Source: Augochlora pura | Lineage: Eukaryota > Arthropoda > Insecta > Hymenoptera > Halictidae | Length of the DNA stretch: 64,000 nucleotides | Direction of reading: 5' to 3' | Assembly (NCBI RefSeq): GCF_028453695.1 | Contig: NC_135782.1 | Span: 11,160,001-11,224,000, forward strand | Shown here: positions 34,368-46,720 of the stretch, in pieces | Numbering within the stretch: position 1 is the first letter of the stretch | Layout of the letters: every line of letters begins with the position of its first letter | The notes under the pieces: generated by a model | The model's database searches: none | Told to the model about the DNA's origin: nothing | Seen by the model: only the letters and a program-made list of their open reading frames with translations | Position numbers and translations under genes: made by a program

Positions 34368-34985
34368 AGACTAAATACATCCATTTTTAACAAAAATATA
34401 ATTCAGTATGCTTGGAATCATTTATGGTCTTATTTATCAATCCTAAATGTATTAGTTTTTCTATAAAACTAAAATATTGCCAGAATCGTCAGAAACTAAA
34501 CAGTGACTAATTAAACGCTGCGGGTCCAAACGGACTCCGATTCCCGCCGTCCGATTATTAATCCAACCCCAGCAGTAATTAAACCCAAACTTCCCTATTA
34601 TTTCGTTAAAACGTTAGAAGGTTGGCTTAATCTGAAGTGATCAACATGCATAAAAGAGGCGAGCAACCCCCTGCGCGTCCCCAATTCCATCGTGGATCGC
34701 GATCCGGGGTACCGTCGATGGGATTTCATTAGAGTCGCCGTCGATATCACGGCGAGAAAAAAGTCAGGCCGCGATTAATAAACGCTCTCGATCGGCGTCG
34801 TATATCAGGATGGGTAATTAAGCGCGTAACTATAGAATCTCGAGGCGTGGCGGCGCAGTGCGGCGGGTAACCTGTTGTGCCGCGACGAGGGAGGGCGGTA
34901 TTATTAGTCGTAAGACGCTATAAATATAAGCCGTTACGAATTAGAGGAACCTCCTTGCCTTTATTACAACATTTTTAATTACTGC
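34368..34985. other. AT-rich edge, then GC-rich island
   Basis: 34510-34930 is CpG-rich (AGGCGTGGCGGCGCAGTGCG near 34843). No coding frame. Confidence 0.4.
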
Positions 34986-35600
34986 GAAATGGCTGGAAAT
35001 TTTTTTCTCGCCTCGCCTCCTCCCCTTCTACCAGTCTCTTCCTGCCTCTTCTTCTTCTTCTCTCTCTCTCTCTCTCTCTCCTTCACTCTACTCGTCCTCT
35101 CTCTTGCACACTCTTTTCTTTCTTTTCTACTATCTTTCATATCTCTCTCTTTCATTTACAGTCTTTTCTTTCGTTTTACTATTTTTGCTTTCTTTTATAT
35201 TCTTTTTTACTATTTTTAATTCTCTTCCTCTCGCTCTTTTAAACTCTTCTCTTTCTGGTTTTACTGTTTTACTATTTTTAATTCTTTTTCTCTCAATCTT
35301 TTACACTCTTCTCTTCCATTTTTTGTAACTTTCTCGTTCTTCTACACTTATTTTTACTATTTTTAATTCTCTTTCTTTCACTCTCTTACGCTCTTCTGCT
35401 TCTTTTTCTCTATTTCACCATCATCTTTCTTTAACACGTTTTTCTATCATTTTCACTATATTTTACATCTCTCTTTCTTTTACAGTTTTCCCTTTTTCCC
35501 TATTTTCTGCCACTCCCTTTCTCTCGCGATCTTCTCTTTCACCATCTTTCCCCCGTTTTCCTCCTCCTCTATCTTTTCTCGGACTCTCTCCCTCTCTCTT
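34986..35600 (+). repeat. 600-base polypyrimidine tract
   Basis: Almost entirely C and T on the plus strand, with a (TC)n run at about 35060-35083 and repeated TTTTACTATTTTTAATTCTC-type words. Frames through it translate to Phe, Leu and Ser runs and are not genes. Confidence 0.85.
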
Positions 35601-36240
35601 TTAGGCGTACTCTCACCGGTTCTCCGCCGCGTCCCGTCTCGCTCTCTCCGGTCTCGCTCTTCCTGGCGAGAGGCGGCCAGCTATCGCCGCTTCCTTTTAC
35701 GAGCTGCGAGAAAACACACGGCGCTAATTAAACGAAACGCTTCAAATGCCGAAGCGCGTTAGATCGCGGCCCCTTCTCACTTTTAAACGCCGCCTCTCGG
35801 CACCGCCGTAGGATTCTCTTACATCGGGGGTGCATCGGCGGAACCGTCAAGCCGATCCCGACCGTTCCGAGGGAAATGAACGCGTAACGAGAATCGCTCG
35901 GCGGAATCGAGGATGCTGAATTCTGAACGACTATGGTGATCGGCCGGGTTCGTGGAACTGGGGACGCCTGACGAGTTTGCAGCTCTCGATTCGTTAGCTT
36001 GTAAGGGATCGGGAGTAATGCAATGTCACTTTATCCTTGTGTAACGCGGCTTCCAGCGGCACGGGGCTCCGCGATCATGCGGTTTAGAATTGTGCTGTTC
36101 GATGCTGGGAAGGGATACGGCCGTATTCCATTTCGTATCGGACACTTCATTTCTGTCCACGTTCTTCGCTTATAAATTGACCGACAGAATCTCATCTTCG
36201 TCAAGGTGAACTTGACATAAATCATCGTATGAGTAGGTTA
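35601..36240. other. GC-rich island
   Basis: CpG-rich continuation of the polypyrimidine tract. A 64-codon minus frame (36031-36225) is not recognisable. Confidence 0.4.
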
Positions 36241-36308
36241 GAATTATAATTGCGTAAGTCACATTTTCGAAAGCTATGAGTTATGTTTAATTCCTTTGTC
36301 GCTCTCAT

Positions 36309-36560
36309 TTAATCTCTTAAGCACGGCTGGATTTTGCGCAAACAAAGTCTAAATAACTAAATTACCATTTTTCTTAATATACATTTTTTCCCCATATAGC
36401 TATTTACATATGGTATTAATTACATATATTCTTTTCTGAGTGTAATGTATATACACACTTTCACTTTAATCATATACTTTAATAATTAATAAAACAATTG
36501 AATGAAGCACGCAACATTCACGAAAGCCACTATAGTGGCGCGCCGTGCCTAAGAGGTTAA
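36309..36560. mobile_element. TTAA-flanked MITE, family H, 252 bp
   Basis: Left end TTAATCTCTTAAGCACGGC. Right end on the minus strand TTAACCTCTTAGGCACGGC: 17 of 19 positions agree. TTAA intact both sides. CCACTATAGTGG palindrome just inside the right end. Non-coding. Confidence 0.7.
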
Positions 36561-38537
36561 TGATAGTCAAGATTTCGTGAATAAACTTTTATGTCTACCG
36601 AGACCGAGTGGAATTGTATGTCTAGCCAAAGAAAAAAGTCATAAAAAATGAAGGATAAGATTTATCATTGAAATTATTTTTCTAACTAATTCTTAATAAA
36701 TTTTTATACAAAATATGCTACTGTCGTTAGAAACAGCTGCGAACATTTGAACTTTCTTCACGTGTGTAGCTTTATAAGAATGATAAGATTGTATTTAATT
36801 ATATCATTCACCGTTTTTATTATAATATAAGTTTGAATAAAGGAATTTTACTTAATCGTTTCTTGGAATAGTGTATTCATAGTTTCAATTATTTGAAATG
36901 AAAAAAAAATGTAAGATTATTTTGGCTCACATGAGTATTTAGAATTTGTATATTAAAATTTGTATAAGTATAAAATATATAGTTCAAAGAATGTCACTAT
37001 TTTGCAATGATTTACAATCTATTATATTATCTTCTTTAATTTTTGTTGTAATTTCCATTTTCTTTTAATATTTTAAGATCACTTATAAAGAAAAATAACG
37101 TACTTAATTTCAGTTTTAACAAACTGACTTATGACAATTTATAACTTACTTATAATTATACATAAACTTCCACAATTACAATTATAAAAGTATATCATTC
37201 TTCGATTACACAGATTTCCATGTATAACAGTAGGAGAAAATTGTGCCGCGAATTTGGTCCTGTTACTTTTGTAACAATATATGTATAGTTACTTAAACAA
37301 TGTTTCGCAATCAATGAATCAGTATAAGATCATTATAAGTCAATCGTATTACATATTTAGCGATATCAATACCTTTAAATAATCATGTTACATGTCTATG
37401 AATATTTGCCGACGGTTTTGCACGGAGTTATCGACGATTGACGAACGACGATCGAGGATTATACTGATTAAATTGATACTTTATTGTGCAATAAAACAGA
37501 AGCTGCCAGAAGAGTCACATTCTGGCCGAAAGTAAGTACAAATACGTTGGTAGCGAGGGAAGAAGAATGGTCGCGATATAAATCCTACTTTGGGTCGAAA
37601 TACGTATGCGTTTCAGATAGAAGCAGTTATTCATAAGCAATGGCGCATAAATAATACAGTACATACCGCTACATTACTGAAACATTGAAAGTCCTGTAAA
37701 TATTATATTGGTTCAAGGGTGAATCGAGATACTTGTTATCTCCCTTCTTGTACATTCTCCACTTGGAGCTCCCGTTTCTGAATGTTCTTCCTGAAATTGT
37801 CTAATATGAAGAATGATCCACAAGAAATACTAGACGCCGAGTGCTCTACATTTTATATTATGAAACTAGACACGTATATTTCACTCTTCTAATAAATCTT
37901 TGCCAGTCTTATCTTAACTCTAAATCTTATCCTACAATTGGTATGGAGCGAATTTTCTTTTATTAATAACTCTAATAAATTGAGAAGAATGTTTATAGGT
38001 TACAGATAGCATTAGAATAAAATGAAACAGGTGGAATCAAGTTCATTCTTTAAATAGCATTTGTATTTAAATAAATATGATAATGAACCTGAACATTTGA
38101 TTTTTCTGATAAAAACTGAGAAAAAATATTAAGATCATTCACAATTTTATTTATCATTTTGTTTCAACATATTGTTTGAGAAATTCCTCCTACATAGATT
38201 GTTTCTTCCATAAACTTCAATGGAATTCAAACACAAAAATTAATAAAATTAAGGTAACATTTATACTATCGCTCCAAATAGACCCAAGAGCCGTTGTGCA
38301 AGTGTTAACGTTATTACACTTAAACGGTTTCTCTTTTTTAAATTAGAGTTGTTATTTAATTTTCAACATTTCTTATACTTGATACGAAATTGAAGCGACT
38401 TCACTCTGTTTGCCAAATAATTTTACATTGGTTCGCAACATAAAATTCAACAATATTGTTGAATATTAATGAACGTTGACGAAAAATTTTCTTCCAAAAA
38501 CGGGCTTCTATATCGATGATATCCTTTAATCTTTGGA
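36561..38537. other. AT-rich DNA, nothing recognised
   Basis: About 2 kb with a slightly GC-richer patch at 37400-37640. A lone terminus-like sequence (minus strand TTAACACTTGCACAACGG near 38309) could not be paired. Confidence 0.45.
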
Positions 38538-38767
38538 TTAATCCTCTTAGTACCCAAGAACGATGTCTGGTTCTTAGCTACTCTTGAAAAAAAATAATTT
38601 TCTTAATATTTTTGCTAAATAACAATTTCATTTTTCACTTTTCCTCCCTTTCTGAATCTAATTATCAGATTTTACAAAATTCTTTCAATTTCTTTGCCTA
38701 AATTTATCAAAGTACATCAAACGAATTTTCTACATATGACTCTTTTAGTCGGCACTAAAAGGGTTGA
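38538..38767. mobile_element. Possible TTAA-type MITE, 230 bp
   Basis: Left end TTAATCCTCTTAGTACCC. Right end on the minus strand TCAACCCTTTTAGTGCCG: about 14 of 18 positions agree. The right TTAA reads TTGA. Confidence 0.5.
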
Positions 38768-39480
38768 ACTCTAACTAGACATTGATATTAGCGACGCGAA
38801 AAAAGTGTACCGTGACAACACTAACCCAAAAAAATGGCAAAGTGAGCACACCCACGAAGATCGTTGTAACTTTCACACGAATTTTATAATATGAACTCGA
38901 CGCGACGGTGCATTACGCAAACGCGATACTGCACCAGAAATGGCGCAATGCCGCGTTATGGCAGAAAGAATAAGGGGAGATATTTAGCACATAATGTTAC
39001 CGGTACTCATGAATTACAAGTGCCGCGTATTCGTTATGGATATCTCCGAAACATTTCTCCGTTCACAAAGGAACGCATATGGCGCGTTCGAGGTTATAAA
39101 TTCCGCGTCTTAAGCCGCGGTATCATTTTAAATAGAGGCAGTATCGTAAATAATGACGCGCGCTTCTTTCGAAAGGAGCCGTTCCTCTTCTAGAAAAAAG
39201 AATAACAAGAACCACCGGAGCCCAGTTTCTTGCGCGTCACAGAGCTACACGCGGCGCGCCGTTTGCAAAAACTGTAATTCAACATATATCCTGCAAAAGT
39301 TGCGACACTTGCAATTCCAGCACGTTCGGTTCTTATTGTTTCTCGGAGCGGCCGCACGGTCGTGAAACATTTCCAAACGTCGGATTATTTCTGCGCATTT
39401 TGAATGCTTCATTGTCATTTGTTTAACGATAACGGTATACACGCCTCGAATACTCGTCAGCGGATTTTCTGTGTTCACCA
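38768..39480. other. GC-richer island
   Basis: A 100-codon plus frame (38891-39193) starts at an ATG but has no recognisable features and the downstream part is open on both strands. Not called as a gene. Confidence 0.35.
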
Positions 39481-40160
39481 GCCAAAATGAGGGAAGGTCG
39501 GAAACGACGAACCATGCTAATCTGTGAGTTTTGTATGTTTCATTGTAGATGCAATCTGAACACTATAGTAATCGTCGCTAATAATTACTCTGTACGCGGT
39601 TGTTGATCCGGCTCGAAGGATCAGAGTTTGTGTACGTGTTTGGTACAATGCCGTAGTGATACAGATGCTTGCTTGCTTCTATTTACACTTTATTTACAAC
39701 ACTGTATAGGTATAATGTTTGCGATTTCTGAATGTATTTATGCGATTTCTGAATGTGTTTCAATGTGTTAGGTTCGAGTTATAATTTCGTTCTTAGTTAT
39801 GAATGCGTTATGTATGAATGTTACTTTCGATCTGTTCTCGTTCGTCGTGTTCTGTCTGTTGTCACCTCGGTTTTCTGTTGATTGGAGGTAGGTGTGTCGG
39901 AAGGAACTTGGAATGAGGAGTGGGAAATTTGGTAGAAAGTTTTGGTTTGTGTCGTCGTCGTTTGTTAAAGTAATTTATGGGTGGTCCGCGTCACGGTACT
40001 GTGGGTCTGTCGCACGTGTTGACCGTTCGTCGAGTTAAGTACTTTGAGTACGTAAAGTGATTTCATTCGAAAGATTTTTTACCTATTGCCGGTCTATGCA
40101 CGTTTACGATTTAATTGGTAAAGGGATGGCTAGGCAAGTTCGATCTTCGGTGTTGCCGTC
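39481..40160 (+). other. T/G-skewed block
   Basis: On the plus strand T and G greatly exceed A and C (for example 39720-39960), unlike the neighbouring islands. It contains a 20-base direct repeat, TGCGATTTCTGAATGT at about 39718 and 39739, and a splice-donor-like GGAGGTAGGTG near 39885. Such skew can mark a transcribed strand or a promoter-proximal segment. No coding frame. Confidence 0.3.
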
Positions 40161-40940
40161 GCAACAATTACATTGCTGATTTTTGTGAGAAGTAAAAATT
40201 GTCTGTATTTGTTGAAAGATACAGGAGTTGCATAGGTTTTCTCTCTTAACACATTAACGATAGGGAATCTTTATGAAAATTTTCTCATACAACAGGTGAT
40301 TTTAATGACATTGAATTCGTTCAACGCGTGTATACTGAAAATATGAACAATATTTTTGTACTTGATATATTTTATTGAAATTTTCAAGAGTTATATGTAT
40401 TCAACTATTAGAAAAACACAGATAAATAATGTCGAATAAATCGAGAGTTCTCGTTTCCTGTCGATAAATTGTATGTGCATAATAATTTTAATGTGGTTAC
40501 TGTAATTATACTATATGTTTGATTTTCCTTACATTCTGTTCAAATACAACACTTTTATAAAATATATAATTTAACGAAGACTATCAAAGTATCTATACAT
40601 ATATTTTATATACAAGTATATTTTGCATTATGATGAACATACTCGCCAAAAACGACTGGTCAATGCAACTAGAAACAAAAATGAAAAACATACGCTTCCA
40701 TTTCAAATGGAACAATATTGAATTTCACAGTAAAATATTTCAGTATAAATGTGAAAATTCCCAAAATTTATTTAATTTGAATATGAATTAAAACGTTGCT
40801 GTACAAAATGTGAAATTAAAAACGTGACGTACTAGACAAAAGAGGAATAGGGTTGTTTCGCTTCAAAATACAATTCTATGACCTGGTCAACATAAATCCA
40901 GCCGTAGCATGCAGTTCTCTGAAAAGTCGTTACTTCAAAT
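40161..40940. other. AT-rich DNA, nothing firm
   Basis: Unpaired terminus-like motif TTAACACATTAACG at about 40252. No gene. Confidence 0.45.
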
Positions 40941-41450
40941 AAATTTTTATCTCTTTATTACATTATGACCAGCAGCTGCTCACCAACTGTTAGGCTACTA
41001 CCGCGTTTAGAAAACTTTCATTTCGTATGTCCTGTGCAAGTCGAGGTATTTTTCCGGGTTTACTGCCTGCTACGGTCAAATCTCGAGACATGCGGATCGC
41101 ACGTGCGTACCGTTCCGGGGTACGGTTCATACCTGGAGGTCACCAGTACTCTGGACGGTCACCTCTTCCTTCTTTCCTTTTCCTTCTATCTCTTCACCTA
41201 TTTCTTGTCTCTACTCTGGCAATAACCAATCATGCAGGACAACCATTCCCCTCTCTCAATTTAGAAATTTATCATCAGCAAATCCGCTTGTTCCACCAAA
41301 AATGCACGCCCATACCGAATTTACCTCGGAGCAAAATAGCATCTCACTCGACACTCTCGCAACACAATCTCCAGTACAAACATACACTTCATACGAAGTT
41401 CATTAGTCTAGACATCATTATCATCTGTTAGTTATTCGCGGCATCATAAT
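40941..41450. other. Moderate GC island
   Basis: Two overlapping plus-strand frames (86 and 134 codons) in different phases share the bases 41027-41225, which argues against either being coding. Confidence 0.35.
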
Positions 41451-41685
41451 CAATTAATAATAGTCACAGAATCAACGTCGTTTATAGTTTTGATATTGTT
41501 GTTAAGTGTTATTATAATAAAGAGTTTATTACGTTTACATCCACCAATTCTATCATCCTTGTCATTCGAAAGAATCACCGGGAACCGCGTACCACCAAGA
41601 TAATCGTGTGTGCGCGGATAAACAAGGGTTGTGAAACTCTTTACCGAGGGGTGACCAACTGTTGTACCCTCGGTTTTTTTCGACA

Positions 41686-42076
41686 TATTTTGTTATTAGA
41701 TTTATCGAATAAAACGTACTAAATTCTTTTTATTCAAAACTATTCAAGATAAAACAGTAAACAAATCTAATACAATCTTATTCAATAAATGTAGAGGTAA
41801 TTATAATTGAATACAAATCAAAGATACAGCAATTGATCATCCCCCAATAACCGGCTCTATTATCATACGCAGTTCTTCTTTTATTCATATATTTTATATT
41901 AATCGAATAAAACATACAAAATTCTTTTTATTCGGAACTAAATAAAATAAAAGAGTAAACAAATTTAATACGATCTTATTCGGTAAAAGTAAAGATAATT
42001 ACAGCTAACCATAAATTAAAGGTACAGCGATTGATCATACCCTAAAAAACCGTCTCCACTCTGTTCTTCTTTTTTA
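41686..42076 (+). repeat. Tandem duplication, ~198-bp unit, two copies
   Basis: ATCGAATAAAAC-TAC-AAATTCTTTTTATTC occurs at 41704 and 41902. The following AGTAAACAAAT-TAATAC-ATCTTATTC, AGATACAGC/AGGTACAGC and ATTGATCAT words match in order, and both units end in GTTCTTCTTTT. Confidence 0.8.
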
Positions 42077-43380
42077 ATACACTATTACGATTTTAGAATG
42101 GATAATATTGTTTTCTAGATAACGGTGCATAAGGAAGTATAGTGCGTTGTAACGACCAATTACTAGAAGCATGTTTAAATCGTCCTCAGAGGACAGCCGA
42201 TGGGAACACGGCAGAGCATTAATCAGATAGAGAAACGTCATTATGCGAAGCGTCGTTCGCGCGGCAATCTTGTAAAACATTATTCTAACTAAACTGTCAT
42301 AAACGAGAGGAAATGAAAAGAGCTACTTAATAGCTTATGTATGCAAATGCGAGGCGGCAGATTGCGCGGAGTGCTCTCGAGTGAGAGAAATAGCAGCAGC
42401 CGAGGAAACGGTCGAAAGGGCGGCGACGAGAGCCACCCTTCAGACGACTGTTCCTCGAATTTCCAATAATAAGTCTCGCCCGACTTCGACCGCGGTTATG
42501 CTACTCCAGTGGCAACCCCTTCGGTCCTACGACTAGGCTCCCGTAATTATTAGATTATTGAAACAAAGGATTTAGCAGTAAAATCGAAATTTTGAACCTC
42601 GTGTATCTTTATAACAATATTATTTACGACAATTTTATTGTGTTATACAATATAGTAGATTATTAGAATGATTAGTCTTCATTTGGTTTTTGCATTAAAT
42701 CTTCAGTATGAGAACAAATTATGGTAATAAATTCAAATTATAATAAACTTTTCATGTCAAATTAACTTATAATGAATTTTTATTATACAATGAATATAAT
42801 ACATAATGAATTTTTATTTTTATTCCTTAACAAATTATAAATTTTTAATTACAATAGATTTTTAATAAAAATTTGAATTTTAGTACATTCTTATTAAAAA
42901 TTTAGTTATAAATTTTTAATTATAACACATTTCATTAATAAATTATCTGTAGAACACTTACACTGACTTTTATATATTTATTGTTCATAAAAGTTTTACA
43001 AAAGTTTTTATATATATCTTTGTGGATCACAAATATAACTCTGTACTCTATAAATAAATATAACAACATAATATAAATAACATATTTGAATGTTCACATT
43101 AACTATTCTATTAATGAGTAATGAACATAATGTGTTGAAATTCGATTTACAACTAGTGTCTAACTTATTAAGAATGAAAAATATCATATTTGATCATCGT
43201 TATTATAGTACTTGCACAAGTTACAGATGTTAAATAAAATTGAATTGAATTAAATTAAATGAAGAACAAGATCTAGATTAATTGAAGAAATAGAAGGAAA
43301 CGTGTAAGATCAAATGAATTATATTTTTTTACCTCAATCATGTGCCAGAAGAATAAAAGGTACTGAAAAGATTCAGAAGT
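42077..43380. other. GC-richer block, then AT-rich DNA
   Basis: 42290-42540 is CpG-rich and repeat-free. 42541-43380 is AT-rich, with loose repetition of AATTTTTATTA-type words at 42770-42940. Confidence 0.4.
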
Positions 43381-43850
43381 CCTAAGGCAACAATATCCAT
43401 TGAATACGCTTTAGAACGCGCCCGAAGAAGTCAAATTACACGGTTGTCGTTTAATGCCATTACCAAGTGACTCTAAACGCGGACCAGTGAATAATGACTC
43501 ACGAAATGTATGTAAATCTCGAAGGCATTCCTTACATATTCATACCCGTGCTCCGCGGTTTAATGAATGAGTTCGGACTTCTATTAACAAATCGAATGTT
43601 TACACTCGCCCTTTTCAAATCGCCGTTCATTAACCTCGAACAGCAAGCAATGCTACGACGCCCGCGAAAAGATATCAAACAATTAATTACGACGGTCCAG
43701 AAAATTTATAACTCATGCAAATCGTTCGGCGATAATGAACGCTGATGTGAAATCATTTGTCATTCTGTCGTCCGACAGTTCACTTTATAATCCATCATGG
43801 AGGTAACATCGCAGTAATGGTATTTATGTTTCTGGAGACATGCGACAGAA
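43381..43850. other. Moderately GC-rich block
   Basis: An 83-codon plus frame (43494-43745) is the only frame of note; it has no recognisable domain. Candidate conserved non-coding DNA by composition only. Confidence 0.35.
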
Positions 43851-44433
43851 ATTATTGCACAACGGGCCAAATAATTAAGTAATAACTTGAATTATAACTT
43901 AGAAATAAATTCAATTTCATTCGATGATATTTTTAAATCGTTTTTACAAATTTTTAGGAAATATTGCAATCAAATTTGGCATATTTAATCACATCTTTTC
44001 ATATAAACTTGTTGCTAAATTTCTCGTTTTTTATATTAACATTGTTGATATCAGAAAGAGTGCTTTTCAAAAAATGATTGAATAAATTCCTTTATTTAAG
44101 TTTTCATTTTATTTAGAATGAAAGCAGACAGTTTAATTAAATTTAGTCTTGCCATTTTCATAGAGTAACACAAGTTAATCATTATCAGAACTCGATAAGT
44201 TTAATGTTGAATCTATTAAAAATAATATGAATAAATTGTTATACACCTATTTGTGGAAATAAAAGGTTAAGTAAAAATTTATTTGCTGTCTTATATGCCG
44301 AATATATTTGCTCCCTTATTGTAATTATGCTGCATATATTTAATTGTCTTCATATTCTGTTTCAACAAGATACTTTTAAAAGACATATAATTTATTAAGA
44401 ATATCAAAGAAAATATAAAGAATATAACAATTC
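43851..44433. other. AT-rich DNA, nothing recognised
   Basis: No paired termini or coding signal that I can support. Confidence 0.5.
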
Positions 44434-44574
44434 TTAAGCAGTTAGTAGGCGAGTATACTCGTCATGATGAAATGGCAACATTTTGTATTACGACGATTAT
44501 ACTCGTCACAAGGAAGTGATAAGATTCCATATTACGACGAGTATACTCGTCAAAAACAGATTGTAATTGGTTAA
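44434..44574. mobile_element. Short TTAA-bounded block with three 14-16-bp palindromes
   Basis: Bounded by TTAAGCAGTTA on the left and, on the minus strand, TTAACCAATTA on the right. Inside are GGCGAGTATACTCGTCA, GACGATTATACTCGTCA and GACGAGTATACTCGTCA at about 44448, 44502 and 44536; the last is a perfect 16-bp palindrome GACGAGTATACTCGTC. A small piggyBac-style MITE is the simplest reading; a binding-site array is the alternative. Confidence 0.45.
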
Positions 44575-44699
44575 TGGTCCTATCACGAACTCTACTACTT
44601 CGTATATTCTCTGCTGTTCCATATTTTAGGCAATCGTGTAATAAAATGTGACACGTTAAGCGATAATGCAGAGAACTAAAGCGCATTGTTACGTTACAC

Positions 44700-45190
44700 G
44701 TGCAGTCCACGCATCGTTTTCGATGACTAATTCACAAGGAGACTGCGTAGTTCGGTATCCTTGAAATGAATATTCATGCCGCAATCATAGCCTCCTAAAA
44801 TTGTCGTTGCCGAGTTTACGCGCGATCCTTATCCACGAGATTCATTATAATACTCGTTCACGAGTTACAATTTATCGTGGACGCTCATTTCTTACCCGGC
44901 AGGAGAGACAGATCACCATTACCCGTTGGAATAAAAACGGTGGATTTTCAGCTGACCGTTTTAGGCCGCATAAGAAAATTATGCAAATCGCGATGCAAAG
45001 TGCTCTATACAATATGAAAAACGACAATCGAGTTTATACAACGAGAACGGCCGTGCCTTCCTATTTTAGGAAAGCTTATTCGGGCTTCATTGAAACGGTC
45101 ATTTAACGTTCCAGCGCGAAATTATTATAAACGAGCGTGGTAAACGGGGAACGACGCCACTTATGCTACGACGCGATTTGTATAATATTT
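44700..45190. other. Moderately GC-rich block
   Basis: A 101-codon plus frame (44801-45106) is present without recognisable features. Not called as a gene. Confidence 0.35.
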
Positions 45191-45755
45191 TAAGCGGCGT
45201 ATAGTTTTTTTTTACGTTGGAACGATGAATTTAATCCAAGACTCAATCGTCCACAAATGTACAGCAATTTACGTTTTTGTAATCGATTGATTTTTTTTTT
45301 ATTAATTATGCATACGAACAACCGGTTAGAAATCTCTGCATTCACTATGTATGTTAGTCTAAGTAAACATTATTCAAATTATATTTAAGTCTTCTATATA
45401 CATAATTTCTACACGACATAAATAATACGTTAATGCTATAAATTGATTTATTATTCAAATGTTGAAGAAACGTTTAAAGAGATAAACTGAGCTTTAATAT
45501 TCTGTGGAACGTTAAATCAATTGTTATCTTCAAATAAGTTCGAAAGATGATAACAGCGAATACAGCGTAACAATATGTTCCTAATGCTTCTTCGTTCACA
45601 TTCATTTCTGTAATAAATAAAATAAATGTAATATAGTTCTACAAATTTGTATATTAAAAATAACATTAACGCTTATTAGATAAAATGAAAGTCGTTAATA
45701 CTTGAACCAATAATTTATTAACAATTATTAGAATAAAAACGTTCCGAATATGTAT
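45191..45755. other. AT-rich DNA, nothing recognised
   Basis: No paired termini or coding signal that I can support. Confidence 0.5.
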
Positions 45756-46260
45756 CACATTCTGATTTTTAGACGAGGTCGTGCAATAATTGGAACGCGT
45801 ATCGCGGATTGTATCGCTATTATTGCGACATGCTCGAAACTCGAGAAGCATAATTAAACTAGGGTTGAGTCCCCGCTGTACACCGAAGGAGGATCGCTCC
45901 TCAATCCGACTCCTTGATCCAATTAACGCGGCAGAATAATCCCCCGGTTCGTTCCCGTTCTGACCAGGTACCGCCGCCATCGGTTCAGCCTAGCTTCATC
46001 TTAAACAATTTCATTTGCATAGCAAATAATCAAACAATTTGCTTTGACATTTAAATTAGCGAAAGAAAAGCGGCGAACGAAACGCCGCGCCGCTGCCACG
46101 GCGCTGCCTCTAATTTTCGAAGACGCCAACTAACCGAACGTAATTGCTCATTTGCATGTTTCGTTTTCTGCGATCCTTGCGATCCGATGCTGAACAAACC
46201 GCGTTTTCGTAAAACAGATATAAGAAACTTATCTTCTGGAGCGTCCATATTATCTCGGAA
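45756..46260. other. GC-rich island
   Basis: Minus-strand frames at 45666-45980 and 46051-46248 lie in it without recognisable products. The second starts at an ATG but is short and featureless. Confidence 0.4.
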
Positions 46261-46499
46261 TAGTTTTTTTATGATCGAAGATCAACGACTGCCAGTTTCT
46301 TGAAGAATGACTCAGAAGCGACTTCGTTCGTAAGTCATCAAATTAGCTAAAATAATATTATGTGACAACTTTTATTGGATTGGTTATTTAAATGAAAATT
46401 GCGGAGATTTCTTTATGTAGAGCATAATCATTTAGGAATCTATTAAATGTTTTGGAAGTAAAGTGTCTACTCTTAGTCTAAATTCTTGAATTTGTTTAG

Positions 46500-46720
46500 A
46501 TATGTTAAGGGAATTACTTCACTTTACAATTACTGATATACCTTTGTTTCAATTTTGGTACTGCTCGAAGTAAAATAATATGTAAAAAAGCTCTTGTTTT
46601 CTCATTTTTTGTCTGAGTTCAGAATGAGAAATTAAAAAGTATATTTTTTAGATCTTGGTAACTTGTACATATGCTGAAATTTTCATTGAAATCGATCAAT
46701 CTTATGAGCAGTTTAAAGTA
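46500..46720 (+). repeat. Dispersed repeat R1
   Basis: Series GTCTGAGTTC, AGTATATTTTTTAGATCTTG, GTAACTTGTACATATGCTGA, AATTTTCATTGAAATCGATC; compare 61780-62015. Confidence 0.6.

Noticed and set aside
34181..34390. Frame running through the run of N
   Set aside because: It exists only because undetermined bases were read as open codons.
40252..40690. TTAACACATTAACG terminus-like start with a distant ACTCGCC end
   Set aside because: No matching inverted terminus could be found at a plausible distance.
43494..43745. 83-codon plus frame in a moderately GC-rich block
   Set aside because: No domain, no splice or promoter support, length within chance expectation.
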